The notes beneath the pieces were generated by a model. It saw only the letters and a list, made by a program, of their open reading frames with translations, was not told the origin of the DNA and made no database searches. Of a DNA stretch of 61,494 bases, positions 27,860 to 36,826 are shown in pieces. Position 1 is the first letter of the stretch. Each line of letters starts with the position of its first letter. The position numbers were made by a program, and so were the translations under genes. The stretch lies in NCBI GenBank assembly GCA_949286465.1, contig CASECI010000011.1, positions 1 to 61,494 of the forward strand. Reading direction: 5' to 3'. The DNA is from an uncultured Alphaproteobacteria bacterium. Its GTDB lineage: Bacteria > Pseudomonadota > Alphaproteobacteria > CAAHEQ01 > UBA3637.

Positions 27860-28963
27860 CTATTTAATATTGAGCGCTTGTTTTATCTCGTTTAATTTTT
27901 CATCTGCCGGTTTTTCATTATCTGCAGGAAATGCCATTTGGAATGTTGGTAGTTCATCTGGCTGTCCTAAATTAGTCCGACAAACAATTATTTTTAACTC
28001 AGCCCAAGTTGCCATCATATCTTCAGCATTAATAATTGTTCCTTTATCCTTAACTAAAATGCTCTGACCAGTCATTTGGATTCCTGCAGTTTTAAGTAAA
28101 CTGAGGATATGTTCTTGTTTTCTCTGTAAAAGCGTGACAGGGGAGATACGATGAGAACTTTCAGAATACCACAAAGGATCATCATTATTAAACCTTTCCT
28201 CATCAGCAAGCCATTCTCCCTCTTCTGAATCTTTTTGGACGAAGAAAATTTTATCTTTTGATATAGCCATCCAATCGATTTCTATATCATTAACGGCGAC
28301 ATTTGTAAGAACGTGACATCCGGCTGTTTCCATTATTTGTACGAGGTCTTCAACAACCGGTTCTTTTTTTTCTTGAGTTAAGTCCAATGGCATAAGCTCG
28401 TCAGTCGCGCCATTTTCTTCGAATGGCGAGTTCATATTAAAGTCCAAATCATCTGACAGTTCACGATGTGAAAAATGCGTATTTTCCTTCAAGGGGAATG
28501 ACTGCTCCAAAGAAGGATTAGCTATCATCATATTATCAGCACTTTTTGAGGCCGGCGTTGTGAATGTATTTGATAAAGGTTTTGGACGAATTTCTTTATA
28601 GGATCGTTTTTTCTGCACTCTGATTTTCCGACTTGTTTTTTGAAGAGCTTTTGTTTTACGTCCATATATTTGGTTCCAGAATAGCCTTTCATAAATTCTT
28701 TGATAAGGGATTGTCATAAAAAAGCAATAGCCAATAATCCAGACTGGAATAGCTAAGAACAGCGTAAGCACAAATGTCCAATAATAAGTTCCTTGAATAA
28801 TCCACCCGTCATACCACCATTGTTGAAAAATATAACGCCAATGCCAGCCATAGAACATATCAAAGCCCCAATTGTTGTAGAGAAACCAATTGAGGCAATA
28901 AAAATAAACTATAGACCATATAACAAAGATGAAAGTATTTCGTTCAAGTGATTTCAATGTCAT
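27860..28963 (-). CDS. Membrane protein with NERD-like (nuclease-related) C-terminal domain
   Basis: This 367-residue protein has two N-terminal helices (about residues 9-29 and 60-82), a basic linker and a disordered middle. The C-terminal domain (about 205-365) contains GCHVLTNVAVNDIEIDWMAIS, KIFFVQKDSEEGEW and SPVTLLQRKQEHILSLL. These lie in the order seen in NERD / PD-(D/E)XK proteins (eID, then IExK, then a Q/H helix). The catalytic Glu is replaced by Gln, so it may bind rather than cut nucleic acid. ATG 28963 has an AAAGGT site; the open frame reaches 28993 without one. It is the first gene of the coupling-protein operon. Confidence 0.65.
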   Translation of the reverse strand: MTLKSLERNTFIFVIWSIVYFYCLNWFLYNNWGFDMFYGWHWRYIFQQWWYDGWIIQGTYYWTFVLTLFLAIPVWIIGYCFFMTIPYQRIYERLFWNQIYGRKTKALQKTSRKIRVQKKRSYKEIRPKPLSNTFTTPASKSADNMMIANPSLEQSFPLKENTHFSHRELSDDLDFNMNSPFEENGATDELMPLDLTQEKKEPVVEDLVQIMETAGCHVLTNVAVNDIEIDWMAISKDKIFFVQKDSEEGEWLADEERFNNDDPLWYSESSHRISPVTLLQRKQEHILSLLKTAGIQMTGQSILVKDKGTIINAEDMMATWAELKIIVCRTNLGQPDELPTFQMAFPADNEKPADEKLNEIKQALNIK

Positions 28964-29083
28964 GATACTACCTTTTCTTTTTTTGTATATCATACAAAAA
29001 AAATCACAAACTTTCTAGCATAAAATGAGAAATTTCATTTTTTTTAACATTTTTCAATATATTTTTGTCAAAACCATAATTTA

Positions 29084-29120
29084 TATTAAAAGAGTAGTCC
29101 AAAAGACTACTCTTTTAATA
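29084..29120 (-). terminator. Rho-independent terminator after the RHH gene
   Basis: A 16-bp perfect stem (TATTAAAAGAGTAGTC and its complement) with a CAAAA loop follows the RHH stop. It separates this gene from the coupling-protein operon downstream. Confidence 0.85.
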
Positions 29121-29130
29121 AAACTAGTCA

Positions 29131-29427
29131 TTACTGTGCTCTGACGACATTCAAGACTTGCTCAACGCGGAAACTTGGAGAAGCCTCAACAACAGGCTTA
29201 ACATTCACTTCATATTTAGCGAGTGAGCGACGATAATAAGTTAGTACGAATAATCTTGTCGCCGAAGATAAGCCTGAATTTCCTTTAGAAGAGTCTATCA
29301 ACGAGCAAAGTTTATATAACGAGATATTTTCTCTTTTACAAATATCCGAAAGCGCCAACCATGTTTCTTTATCTAATCTCATACTTGTTCTACGACCATT
29401 TACAACGACATTCTTACACAATAGCAT
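29131..29427 (-). CDS. Ribbon-helix-helix DNA-binding protein
   Basis: This 98-residue protein carries the alphaproteobacterial ribbon-helix-helix domain. The strand is VNGRRTSMRLDKETW, followed by two helices WLALSDICKRENISL and SATRLFVLTYYRRSL. RHH proteins bind palindromic DNA as dimers and often repress their own gene. Two inverted TTATTCG/CGAATAA boxes lie in its promoter region. The last 25 residues are a non-conserved tail. The start codon at 29427 has an AAGGGG site about 9 bases upstream. Confidence 0.85.
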   Translation of the reverse strand: MLLCKNVVVNGRRTSMRLDKETWLALSDICKRENISLYKLCSLIDSSKGNSGLSSATRLFVLTYYRRSLAKYEVNVKPVVEASPSFRVEQVLNVVRAQ

Positions 29428-29474
29428 TGTTTTTTCCCCTTAAATCCTTTATATTAAATTAATTCATGATTCTT

Positions 29475-29526
29475 TTATTCGAATCGACAACACAACTATT
29501 ATACGAATAATATTTTGTTCAATCAA
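29475..29526 (-). promoter_or_regulatory. Promoter and operator-like repeats of the RHH gene
   Basis: On the minus strand TTGATT (29521-29526), a 17-base spacer and TATAAT (29498-29503) form a near-consensus promoter. CGAATAA (29504-29510) in the spacer and TTATTCG (29475-29481) after the start site are inverted copies of one 7-mer. This geometry would suit autorepression by the RHH product. Confidence 0.6.
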
Positions 29527-29564
29527 CCATTAAATGGTATTTTGCATAAAAAATTGTTAAAATA

Positions 29565-30116
29565 ATGAAAAATACACGTAAAAATAGCAGCTCTTCTCAT
29601 AAGATAAGAATTTGTGACCACCCTGATTGTCATGAAGAGGGATTATTTCGAGCTCCTAAAGACAGATCTCTTCGAAGCTATTATTGGTTTTGTTTAAAGC
29701 ACGTTCAAGAATACAACAAAAACTGGAATTACTACGCAGGACTGTCCCCTGAAGAAATAGAACACGAAATACGAGAAGATTTAGTTGGACATAGGCCCAC
29801 ATGGAAAGTTAATAACCTTCACTCCAAACGTTTTAAAGACTCGTTTCATTTATTTGACGATATTCCTCTTAATTCTTCCACGTCTGAAAAATATCAAGAA
29901 AAAGAAAAACCATTTATTGCATCTATTGAACATTTAAAAGCAATTAAAACGCTCAAACTAAGACCTCCTATTTCTTTAGCATCAGTCAAAAAAAGCTATA
30001 AAAATTTAGCAAAAAAACATCACCCTGATGTCAATGGAGGCGATAAAGAAGCTGAAGAGATTTTCAAAGAAATTACACAAGCTTATCATCTTCTCTGCGA
30101 AGCATTAAAACGTTAA
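29565..30116 (+). CDS. J-domain (DnaJ-like) protein, alphaproteobacterial type
   Basis: The 183 residues end in a J domain (about 125-183): [21 protein letters not shown] with the HPD tripeptide, which stimulates DnaK ATPase. The N-terminus has [18 protein letters not shown], then [19 protein letters not shown] and GHRPTW. This is a signature I know from alphaproteobacterial J proteins of unknown client. It overlaps the end of the Cys-rich pilin gene by 4 bases on the opposite strand. The short ACCATTAAATGGT palindrome at 29526-29538 lies upstream. Confidence 0.88.
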   Translation: MKNTRKNSSSSHKIRICDHPDCHEEGLFRAPKDRSLRSYYWFCLKHVQEYNKNWNYYAGLSPEEIEHEIREDLVGHRPTWKVNNLHSKRFKDSFHLFDDIPLNSSTSEKYQEKEKPFIASIEHLKAIKTLKLRPPISLASVKKSYKNLAKKHHPDVNGGDKEAEEIFKEITQAYHLLCEALKR

Positions 30117-32380
30117 TTACATCCTGTATCACAAGAGCCCCCATTTCCATTAATCGTACACCCATCACCACACTGAGCTCCGTTTTTCCAACAGGTATAG
30201 GTAGACCCATTTTTATAACAACTTGTTTTATTTTTAGCATCATAACATCCATAGAACTGATATGATACTTGTGTAAATGTTAAATCCTCACATTCTTCAG
30301 CTCGACAAACGCCAACTGAGCAGTTAGAGCCATCTGAATTACACCCCTGTCCACACAAAGATCCGTTTATAGTACACGAACCATTCGTACAATGAACAGT
30401 TTGATCCACTGTAGCACAAGCGAAAAGTTTAGTCTCATTATTATAAACAGGTTCCTGCCCTGAAGGGCATTCTTGAGCGATGCATACGCCCGACTTACAA
30501 CTACTTCCATCAATGTTACAATTTTGACCGCATGGCAATCCATTAATAAAGCAATTTTTTGTCCAAGGAGAACAAGATAAACCATTATCATATAAACATG
30601 AATTATCTCCATATCCTGCACTCTCAACATATGTACCCCCATTTGGACATTCATATCCCTTTTGACAATCTGGACAAGAAGTTCCCATATAATCTGTACA
30701 TGTTGTTCCACATAACAAACCATCTTTATAACAATGGAAGAAATCACCATCATCACGCTTTAGACATGTAATTTGTGTTTGTGAATTACGACATCCATAC
30801 CACCCTTCAACACTGACATGTTCCATTCCTAACTGTTCACAGTCTGATGCATCGCAAGTTCCTACCTGACAATTATGAGCATCCCAAGTACAGGTAGAGC
30901 CACATGAAATCATTCCCCCCGGCATAAAACACATGATATTAGAAGAGCCTGAATATGGGCTTAAACTACAATAAACACCATCTGAACGTGTACATGTAAA
31001 TGCCTCAGGATCATACGTCGTCCCTGCTGGACATGGGTTCTCTACATCACAGACATTATATCGACAGTTACTCCCATCTTTTAGACACCCAGATGCACAA
31101 ACTTGCCCATTTTGATAACAAGCATAGCCATTTGACCATCCTCCAATACTTACACATACCAATCCATTTGGATTTTTACATCCCCAAAACTCATAGCTGC
31201 CAGAATCTTCATAAATCAAATCAGTATATACTGAATCGTCTGTACATCTATCCTCGCAATCACCCCACGTACAATCTTTACCGTTTAAAGAACAGTAATA
31301 ACCACATTTCTTATCTTTATCTGCTCGATAGCAATGAATAACTGCATTCTGTTTAGTACAGATAACATCCTGCCCTTCAACGGCATTCGCATTTAAGCAC
31401 CCATAAAGATTAGCTACAGGGATATGACTTAAAGATGTATTAGAACATTGAGTAGCCATACATAAACCAAAAAAGCACATGCTACCATCTTCTGAACATC
31501 TATATCCACACCGTTTTCTATCAATCTGACAGGTCCAATCTTGATTCCCTTTCGTTCCTCCTGTACATCCAAACACTTGACATTTCCCATCCAAGAAAAC
31601 AGATCCGACAGGACATTCACAATACCCCTCTTTTGCTAATAATTCTAATCCTAGATTTGTATCACACTGACATAAGCAGCTATTTTCATCTCTAAATCCT
31701 GTCATATATTCTCCAGAGCAGAATTCATAGCACTTATCACCACAACTCTCCAAGCCTGCATCACAAACACACTGCCCATTCTCCTCATGCTTATTTTCTG
31801 GGCATACACAACTTTCGCTATCTTCATCACAGACAAAACCACTATTACATATTTGTCCGCCACACCATTCTTTTTCTTTATAAGCATCAAAATAAAAGAC
31901 AAGCTGATTTTCCTCATCACACAAAGTAGAACCTAAATCTTTCGTCGAAACTCCATTGACTTCAATATAAAAATCAGAAGGATTTGGCCCTTCTACAACT
32001 AATTGGCAGACTCTATCTGAAACTTCTTCTACTGTTACTCCAAAAATGTCACTATTCACTCGAATTGCATAAATAGGATAACCTGTTTGAGTTTCTCTCA
32101 TATTTGGCAATTCAGTTACAATAATTTGCTCCTCATCTTCAACTTTCAGGAAATCTTCGTTCGTTATAATCGTCGCCGCCATTAAAGAAACATCCTGGAT
32201 AATTGTATTTGCTCTATATTTATTCATTCCATAGATAATTGCCGATAAAATTCCGATAGACAACAATCCTATAACAGCCAAAACACCTAACATCTCAATC
32301 ATGCTACGGCCGCTTTGTTCTTGATGGTTAGGAGGCACATTCTTTTTAAAAAAATTGAATATTTTTTCAGAGAAAATCAT
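30113..32380 (-). CDS. Pilin-leader protein with about eight Cys-rich repeats
   Basis: This 755-residue protein begins with a long polar leader ending in EQSG, then [14 protein letters not shown]. The cut would fall after Gly24 and Glu29 is mature +5, as in type IV pilins. After the hydrophobic helix and a pilin-like domain (to about residue 165) come tandem modules, about 45-60 residues each. They share a core C-x2-NG-x2-C-G-x2-C-x2-[DN]-G-x2-C-x2-G-x-C-x4-C. They look like disulfide-rich surface repeats, reminiscent of EGF-like and 'prepilin plus repeat' adhesins. The minor bases are unremarkable. I infer a surface-displayed, pilus-tip-like or secreted adhesin. Confidence 0.85.
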   Translation of the reverse strand: MIFSEKIFNFFKKNVPPNHQEQSGRSMIEMLGVLAVIGLLSIGILSAIIYGMNKYRANTIIQDVSLMAATIITNEDFLKVEDEEQIIVTELPNMRETQTGYPIYAIRVNSDIFGVTVEEVSDRVCQLVVEGPNPSDFYIEVNGVSTKDLGSTLCDEENQLVFYFDAYKEKEWCGGQICNSGFVCDEDSESCVCPENKHEENGQCVCDAGLESCGDKCYEFCSGEYMTGFRDENSCLCQCDTNLGLELLAKEGYCECPVGSVFLDGKCQVFGCTGGTKGNQDWTCQIDRKRCGYRCSEDGSMCFFGLCMATQCSNTSLSHIPVANLYGCLNANAVEGQDVICTKQNAVIHCYRADKDKKCGYYCSLNGKDCTWGDCEDRCTDDSVYTDLIYEDSGSYEFWGCKNPNGLVCVSIGGWSNGYACYQNGQVCASGCLKDGSNCRYNVCDVENPCPAGTTYDPEAFTCTRSDGVYCSLSPYSGSSNIMCFMPGGMISCGSTCTWDAHNCQVGTCDASDCEQLGMEHVSVEGWYGCRNSQTQITCLKRDDGDFFHCYKDGLLCGTTCTDYMGTSCPDCQKGYECPNGGTYVESAGYGDNSCLYDNGLSCSPWTKNCFINGLPCGQNCNIDGSSCKSGVCIAQECPSGQEPVYNNETKLFACATVDQTVHCTNGSCTINGSLCGQGCNSDGSNCSVGVCRAEECEDLTFTQVSYQFYGCYDAKNKTSCYKNGSTYTCWKNGAQCGDGCTINGNGGSCDTGCN

Positions 32381-32447
32381 TTTATTCCTTTCTGGTTATT
32401 TTTCTTTAGATATCATATATCTGATTCAACATTGATATCAATAAAAA

Positions 32448-32476
32448 AAAACGCCGCTATCATCTAGCGGCGTTTT
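32448..32476 (-). terminator. Terminator after rpmB
   Basis: A 12-bp perfect stem (AAAACGCCGCTA and its complement, loop TCATC) lies just downstream of the rpmB stop; the minus-strand 3' side runs into T residues. Confidence 0.85.
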
Positions 32477-32491
32477 GTTAATAATTTTATT

Positions 32492-32785
32492 TTACACAGA
32501 CTTAGCTGCAACAGCTTTTTGGATTCTTTGCTTAATTTCTTTTGCCTCAGCTGTTAAGCGACTATTTGGAGTCGATAATAGATAAGCATCTAATCCACCA
32601 TTGTGTTCAATTGTACGCAAACCACGCGTTGAAACACGTAAGTGAATAGCATTGCCTAAAGTCTCACTCAATAAAGAAACATTTTGCAAGTTCGGCATAA
32701 AGCGGCGTCTTTTTCTATTCTTAGCGTGGCTCACCGTATTTCCAGCCAACACACCTTTTCCTGTGACGAGGCAACGTTTTGCCAT
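32492..32785 (-). CDS. rpmB: 50S ribosomal protein L28
   Basis: This 97-residue protein has the L28 opening MAKRCLVTGKGVLAGNTVSHA followed by KNRKRRRFMPNLQN, a highly basic strand typical of the alphaproteobacterial long L28. Zinc-binding Cys pairs are absent. It is a single-gene unit with its own hairpin terminator. Confidence 0.96.
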   Translation of the reverse strand: MAKRCLVTGKGVLAGNTVSHAKNRKRRRFMPNLQNVSLLSETLGNAIHLRVSTRGLRTIEHNGGLDAYLLSTPNSRLTAEAKEIKQRIQKAVAAKSV

Positions 32786-32858
32786 AATCTAATCCTTTCA
32801 TAAAAAATAAACTTGAGCCACTCTTTTACATGTTTTTTTCCAAAAAGTCAAGAGCCTT

Positions 32859-33464
32859 TTATAAAAATTTTATAAGAGCAAAACTACCAACCAATAAAAC
32901 GAAGAATAAAATGGATAACCAACCAAGATTTTTTTCAATATATGTTTTCATTGGCAATCCCCATTTCCATAGCAACCACGCCACCAAGAAAAATCGGCCC
33001 CCTCGAGATAAAACAGATGCTATTCCAAAAACGCCTAAATCCAAGTGAGTCACACCACTGGCAATCGTAACGACTTTATAGGGGAATGGCGTTAATCCGG
33101 CACCAAAGACAATCCAAGCTCCATATTGATGATAAGCAGCGGCAAATTCTTCGAACTGCGCGCGGGCATGATAAAAATTTAAAATCGGCAAAGCAACAGA
33201 ATCATAAAGCATATATCCGATAAAATACCCAAAATACCCGCCGAGTACACTAGCAACCGTACAATACATCGCCAGCATGAATGCTTTTTCCCGATTCGCC
33301 AACACCAACGGAATCAAAACTACATCAGGCGGAATGGGGAAAAAAGAGCTTTCCATAAACGAAACAGCCACCAACAGCCACACAGCGTTTGGTTTAGCCG
33401 AAATGCCCATCGCCCAGTCATACATCCGTTTAATCGTACGGTCATAGAGTTTTTTTATCATCAA
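32859..33464 (-). CDS. YqaA-family (DedA-like) membrane protein
   Basis: This 201-residue inner-membrane protein belongs to the SNARE-associated/DedA superfamily, YqaA branch. Markers are AVSFMESSFFPIPPDVVLIPLV, the repeated GAGLTPFPYKVVTIASG, and a final basic-aromatic LSRGGRFFLVAWLLWKWG. Four to five helices are predicted. These proteins act in membrane lipid (undecaprenyl phosphate or phospholipid) handling, but the YqaA substrate is not settled. Its G+C is visibly higher than that of its neighbours. It is divergent from the lipoprotein at 33550. Confidence 0.9.
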   Translation of the reverse strand: MMIKKLYDRTIKRMYDWAMGISAKPNAVWLLVAVSFMESSFFPIPPDVVLIPLVLANREKAFMLAMYCTVASVLGGYFGYFIGYMLYDSVALPILNFYHARAQFEEFAAAYHQYGAWIVFGAGLTPFPYKVVTIASGVTHLDLGVFGIASVLSRGGRFFLVAWLLWKWGLPMKTYIEKNLGWLSILFFVLLVGSFALIKFL

Positions 33465-33549
33465 TTCCTCTTTGCAAATAAATGGTTCTATGCTATCTTA
33501 TCGAAAACGAAAAGATCTGCAACCTTTTTTACAAAATAGGAGAACGAAA

Positions 33550-34002
33550 ATGAAAAAAACTTTGTGTAGCGCCCTTATTTGCTTAACATTGGCCGCATGC
33601 GGAGTCGGAGAAACCAACTCGACTTACAGCCGGTACGACATCGGCCAACAGGCGCAAGTCCAATACGGAACGATTATTTCAATGCGTCCAGTCAATATTG
33701 AAGGAACATCAGGCGTCGGAACGATTGGTGGCGCTGTTGCTGGAGGTGCTGCTGGTTCTATGATCGGAGGAAATACTGCTGTCAATATCATTGGAGCAAC
33801 TGGAGGTGCTATTGTGGGCGGTATGATTGGAAACGCGACAGAAAAAGCTATTACAAAAGATACGGCTTATGAATTTATTATTCGCAAACAAAACGGACAA
33901 ACCGTTGCTGTAGTTCAATCAAATGAAAATCATTTCCGTGTCGGCGATCACGTTATTTTAACAATAACAGATGGCATCACAAGAATGCAATTATACCAAT
34001 AG
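33550..34002 (+). CDS. Glycine-zipper outer-membrane lipoprotein (SlyB-like)
   Basis: The 150 residues start MKKTLCSALICLTLAACG, a lipoprotein signal with Cys17 as lipidated residue. A glycine-zipper pair follows: GTIGGAVAGGAAGSMIGG and TGGAIVGGMIGNA. Its C-terminal strand domain (about residues 105-150) resembles the SlyB/PCP family. The start at 33550 has AGGAGA 7 bases upstream and gives the signal peptide at the N-terminus; the frame stays open upstream to 33472 but that part is not signal-like. It probably lies in the outer membrane. A different-frame ORF overlaps its 3' end. Confidence 0.9.
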   Translation: MKKTLCSALICLTLAACGVGETNSTYSRYDIGQQAQVQYGTIISMRPVNIEGTSGVGTIGGAVAGGAAGSMIGGNTAVNIIGATGGAIVGGMIGNATEKAITKDTAYEFIIRKQNGQTVAVVQSNENHFRVGDHVILTITDGITRMQLYQ

Positions 34003-34090
34003 AGACGAAACTCCATGGGCTAATGTCGGTGGTATCATTTTAGTTCAACCTAAGCTTGTCCCATATCTTCATGCCCTTGGTATTCAATAA
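33971..34090 (+). CDS. Small overlapping ORF (39 codons), possible gene or gene remnant
   Basis: Starting inside the lipoprotein gene in the +1 frame, this ORF reads MASQECNYTNRDETPW, then a hydrophobic stretch (ANVGGIILVQPKLVPYLHA), and stops at 34088-34090 just before the terminator. Its composition looks coding rather than random intergenic AT-rich DNA. No ribosome site precedes ATG 33971. It could be the original C-terminus of the lipoprotein lost by a frameshift, a separate peptide, or chance. Low confidence. Confidence 0.25.
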   Translation: MASQECNYTNRDETPWANVGGIILVQPKLVPYLHALGIQ

Positions 34091-34125
34091 AAATAAAAGC
34101 CGACTTTAAAAGTCGGCTTTTATTT
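34091..34125. terminator. Bidirectional terminator between lipoprotein and parC
   Basis: A 16-bp perfect inverted repeat (AAATAAAAGCCGACTT and its complement) with a 3-base loop sits between the convergent genes; its right arm touches the parC stop codon. Confidence 0.85.
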
Positions 34126-36341
34126 TACTTAAACTTATTACTCCGCGAAAAGCCAACTGGTGGTATTTTCCCAACCAAAGCTCGCTTTCCTAACCAAGCC
34201 GTTAAGTCTCGCTCAATGCGAATGCCATTACCAAATGAGAAAGGCATTCCGTCTTCCATGTTAAAAAATTCAATATCGGATGTTCCTCCACCTTGGTATT
34301 TCTGCAAAATTACTCCTTGACCGCGTGTCATGAATGGTATTTCCTCCGTTTTAAACACCAATAACTTCCGATTTTGACCAATAATTGCCGTCATATCTCC
34401 TGTAACCGGCAAACAGAATTTAGCAACATCATCTTTTCCAAGGTTGAGAATAATTTTACCAGACCGTGTTTGAGCAATGACATCTTCCGCTTTAACCCTA
34501 AAACCTTTTCCCTTTGCTGAAGCGACCAAGAATGATGCTTGACTATCATATAAATGCATAGTAACAATTGCTTCATTCTCCGGCAAATCAATCATAAGAC
34601 GAACAGGTTCTCCGAAACCACGACCCCCCGGTATTTTATCTCCCATAATTGTATAAAAACGCCCATTCGTTGCAAATAATAATATCTTATCTGTTGTTTG
34701 TGCGTGTATCCACACGGATAAACCATCGCCCTCTTTAAATTTTATATCATTAACAGAGACATGCCCTTTTAAAGAACGAATCCATCCCTTTTCTGACAAT
34801 ACAATGGTAATAGGCTCTTTTTCTATTAAGGATTCTAAAGGAACTTCTACTGTTGCTGGAGCCGATGCTATGATTGTTTTTCTCTTACCTAATTCTATTT
34901 TAGAACCAAATCTCTTTTTTATTTCATTTATCTCTACAGCAATAGCCTGCCAACGTAAAGCTTCATCTGACAATAATTTTTCCAGCTGTTCTTTTTGCGC
35001 ATTCAGATCATTAAATTCAGTCTTAATTTGCATCTCTTCTAATTTACGCAAAGAACGCAATTTCATATTTAAAATGGCTTCAGCTTGAGTATCTGATAAA
35101 TTAAACTCTGACATTAAAACGGGCTTTGGTTCATCATCGCCTCTAATAATCTCAATTACCCTATCTAAATTCAGATATGCGATTAAAAAACCCTGCAACA
35201 ATTCCATTCGATGCTTGATTTTATCTAATCTAAAAGATGATGAACGCTTCAAGACGACATGCCGATGATTTAAAAAAGCCTGCATAACCTGCTTTAAGCT
35301 CATCACTTTTGGTGTACTATCCGCATCTAATACATTCATATTCAGATGAAATGTGCTCTGCAAGTCTGTTTTTTGAAACATATGTTCCATCAACAATTCA
35401 GGAGGAACTGTCCGATTTTTAGGTTCTAAAACAATACGAACTTTTTCATCTGATTCATCTCGAATATCTGCAAGTAAAGGCAACTTCTTATCTAAGAGTA
35501 ACTTAGCAATTTTTGCAATTAAATCTGCTTTCAAAACCCCATAAGGAATTTCTGTTATAACAATTTGATATTGCCCATGACCAAGTTCTTCTTTTTCCCA
35601 TTTAGCACGTAAACGAAGTGCCCCACGACCTGTTTCATAGGCTTTAACAATTGTCTCTTTATCTTCTATAAGCAATCCGCCTGTCGGGAAATCAGGTCCC
35701 TGGACAAAATCGACAAGATGAGCATTATCTGTATCAGGATGTTTAATTAAGTAAGAAAGCGCGTCGCAAATTTCGCCTACATTATGTGGCGGAATATTTG
35801 TTGCCATTCCAACTGCAATTCCTGATGCTCCATTTGCTAACAAATTCGGAAATGCCGCAGGCATAACGAGAGGTTCTTCTTCAGAACCATCATATGTTGG
35901 GCCAAAATCAACTGCATCGTCATCTAACCCATCCATCAAGGCTAAAGCAACATCTGTTAAGCGAGCTTCTGTATAACGCATAGCAGCTGCTCGATCTCCA
36001 TCAATATTTCCGAAATTACCTTGCCCTTCTACAAGTGGATAGCGAACTGCGAAATCCTGAGCCAAGCGCACCATCGCATCGTAAACAGCGACATCTCCAT
36101 GAGGATGATATTTACCAATCACGTCTCCGACAACGCGAGCACATTTTTTAAAGCCAGATTTTGGATCTAACTTCAAATGTCTCATAGCAAAGAGAAGCCG
36201 CCGATGAACAGGCTTTAACCCATCCCTTACATCCGGCAATGATCGAGAAACAATTGTAGACATGGCATAAGCGAGATATCTTTCACTTAATGCATCTGCT
36301 AATTTAGAATCATGTATTTGCTCTGTAAATTCTTCTGTCAT
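34125..36341 (-). CDS. parC: DNA topoisomerase IV subunit A
   Basis: This 738-residue type IIA topoisomerase subunit decatenates chromosomes with ParE. The opening is [33 protein letters not shown]. The active-site Tyr is in [11 protein letters not shown]. The GyrA-box-like [12 protein letters not shown] is degenerate and the C-terminal domain is short, which favours ParC over GyrA. It lies alone between two hairpins with a 200-base upstream region before the cold-shock gene. Confidence 0.93.
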   Translation of the reverse strand: MTEEFTEQIHDSKLADALSERYLAYAMSTIVSRSLPDVRDGLKPVHRRLLFAMRHLKLDPKSGFKKCARVVGDVIGKYHPHGDVAVYDAMVRLAQDFAVRYPLVEGQGNFGNIDGDRAAAMRYTEARLTDVALALMDGLDDDAVDFGPTYDGSEEEPLVMPAAFPNLLANGASGIAVGMATNIPPHNVGEICDALSYLIKHPDTDNAHLVDFVQGPDFPTGGLLIEDKETIVKAYETGRGALRLRAKWEKEELGHGQYQIVITEIPYGVLKADLIAKIAKLLLDKKLPLLADIRDESDEKVRIVLEPKNRTVPPELLMEHMFQKTDLQSTFHLNMNVLDADSTPKVMSLKQVMQAFLNHRHVVLKRSSSFRLDKIKHRMELLQGFLIAYLNLDRVIEIIRGDDEPKPVLMSEFNLSDTQAEAILNMKLRSLRKLEEMQIKTEFNDLNAQKEQLEKLLSDEALRWQAIAVEINEIKKRFGSKIELGKRKTIIASAPATVEVPLESLIEKEPITIVLSEKGWIRSLKGHVSVNDIKFKEGDGLSVWIHAQTTDKILLFATNGRFYTIMGDKIPGGRGFGEPVRLMIDLPENEAIVTMHLYDSQASFLVASAKGKGFRVKAEDVIAQTRSGKIILNLGKDDVAKFCLPVTGDMTAIIGQNRKLLVFKTEEIPFMTRGQGVILQKYQGGGTSDIEFFNMEDGMPFSFGNGIRIERDLTAWLGKRALVGKIPPVGFSRSNKFK

Positions 36342-36484
36342 TTCATACTCTTTTAAGCGTTAATATAAAAGAAGAAGCATAAAAACGCAAGCAAAATTAA
36401 TCACCTCAAAACAAGAAAAAGCTTGCTTATTTAAAGAGATGTCTTATCATAAAAGAGTCTTCGGACCAATCAGAAGAGCTTAAG

Positions 36485-36555
36485 GTTTAAAGTTTTTTAA
36501 CTTGACTGCCTTTTCGATTACCGAACTTTAAAGCCTTGACGCGGCAACTTTAAAC
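36485..36555 (+). promoter_or_regulatory. Cold-shock gene leader with alternative pairing arms
   Basis: GTTTAAAGTT (36485-36494) is exactly complementary to AACTTTAAAC (36546-36555), just before the ribosome site AAGGAG (36559-36564). A near copy AACTTTAAAG (36524-36533) could pair with the same 5' arm. This could give two alternative RNA folds, one covering the translation-start region. A possible -35 TTGACT lies at 36502-36507. Complementarity is seen; regulatory use is inferred. Confidence 0.4.
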
Positions 36556-36571
36556 TTTAAGGAGAGATACC

Positions 36572-36781
36572 ATGTCTTCAGGAAAAGTAAAATGGTTTAA
36601 TTTCAAAAAAGGATATGGATTTATTACACCAGAAGGGTCTGATAAAGACGTATTTGTTCATATTTCAGCGGTTCATCAATCTGGTTTACGTGGTCTTCGT
36701 GAAAATCAATCTGTTGAATTTGATACAAACACTGATGACCAAGGAAGAACTTCTGCTTCAAATATTAAGATCAAGGAATAA
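36572..36781 (+). CDS. CspA-family cold-shock protein
   Basis: This 69-residue single-stranded nucleic-acid-binding protein shows [18 protein letters not shown] (RNP1-type motif) and DVFVHISAV (RNP2-type motif). The Phe and Trp residues of the binding face are present. The length matches CspA-type proteins. It has an AAGGAG site and is followed by a hairpin terminator. An extended 5' leader suggests temperature- or growth-dependent control at RNA level. Confidence 0.95.
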   Translation: MSSGKVKWFNFKKGYGFITPEGSDKDVFVHISAVHQSGLRGLRENQSVEFDTNTDDQGRTSASNIKIKE

Positions 36782-36797
36782 TTTGAAGGATTATTTT

Positions 36798-36823
36798 AAA
36801 ACCCCCATTACAATGGGGGTTTT
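36798..36823 (+). terminator. Terminator after the cold-shock gene
   Basis: A GC-rich stem AAAACCCCCAT / ATGGGGGTTTT with a TACA-type loop ends in a T run right after the stop; the opposite-strand gene at 36827 begins immediately beyond. Confidence 0.8.
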
Positions 36824-36826
36824 ATT

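Noticed and set aside
24213..28963. Dot/Icm DotL-DotM-DotN identity for the coupling-protein operon
   Set aside because: The ATPase motifs fit VirD4/TraG better, and the 202-aa protein lacks the Cys zinc site of DotN.
30367..31620. Several open frames on both strands across the Cys-rich pilin gene
   Set aside because: They are rich in Met, His and Leu as expected from shadow translation of Cys/Gly repeats, and have no start signals.
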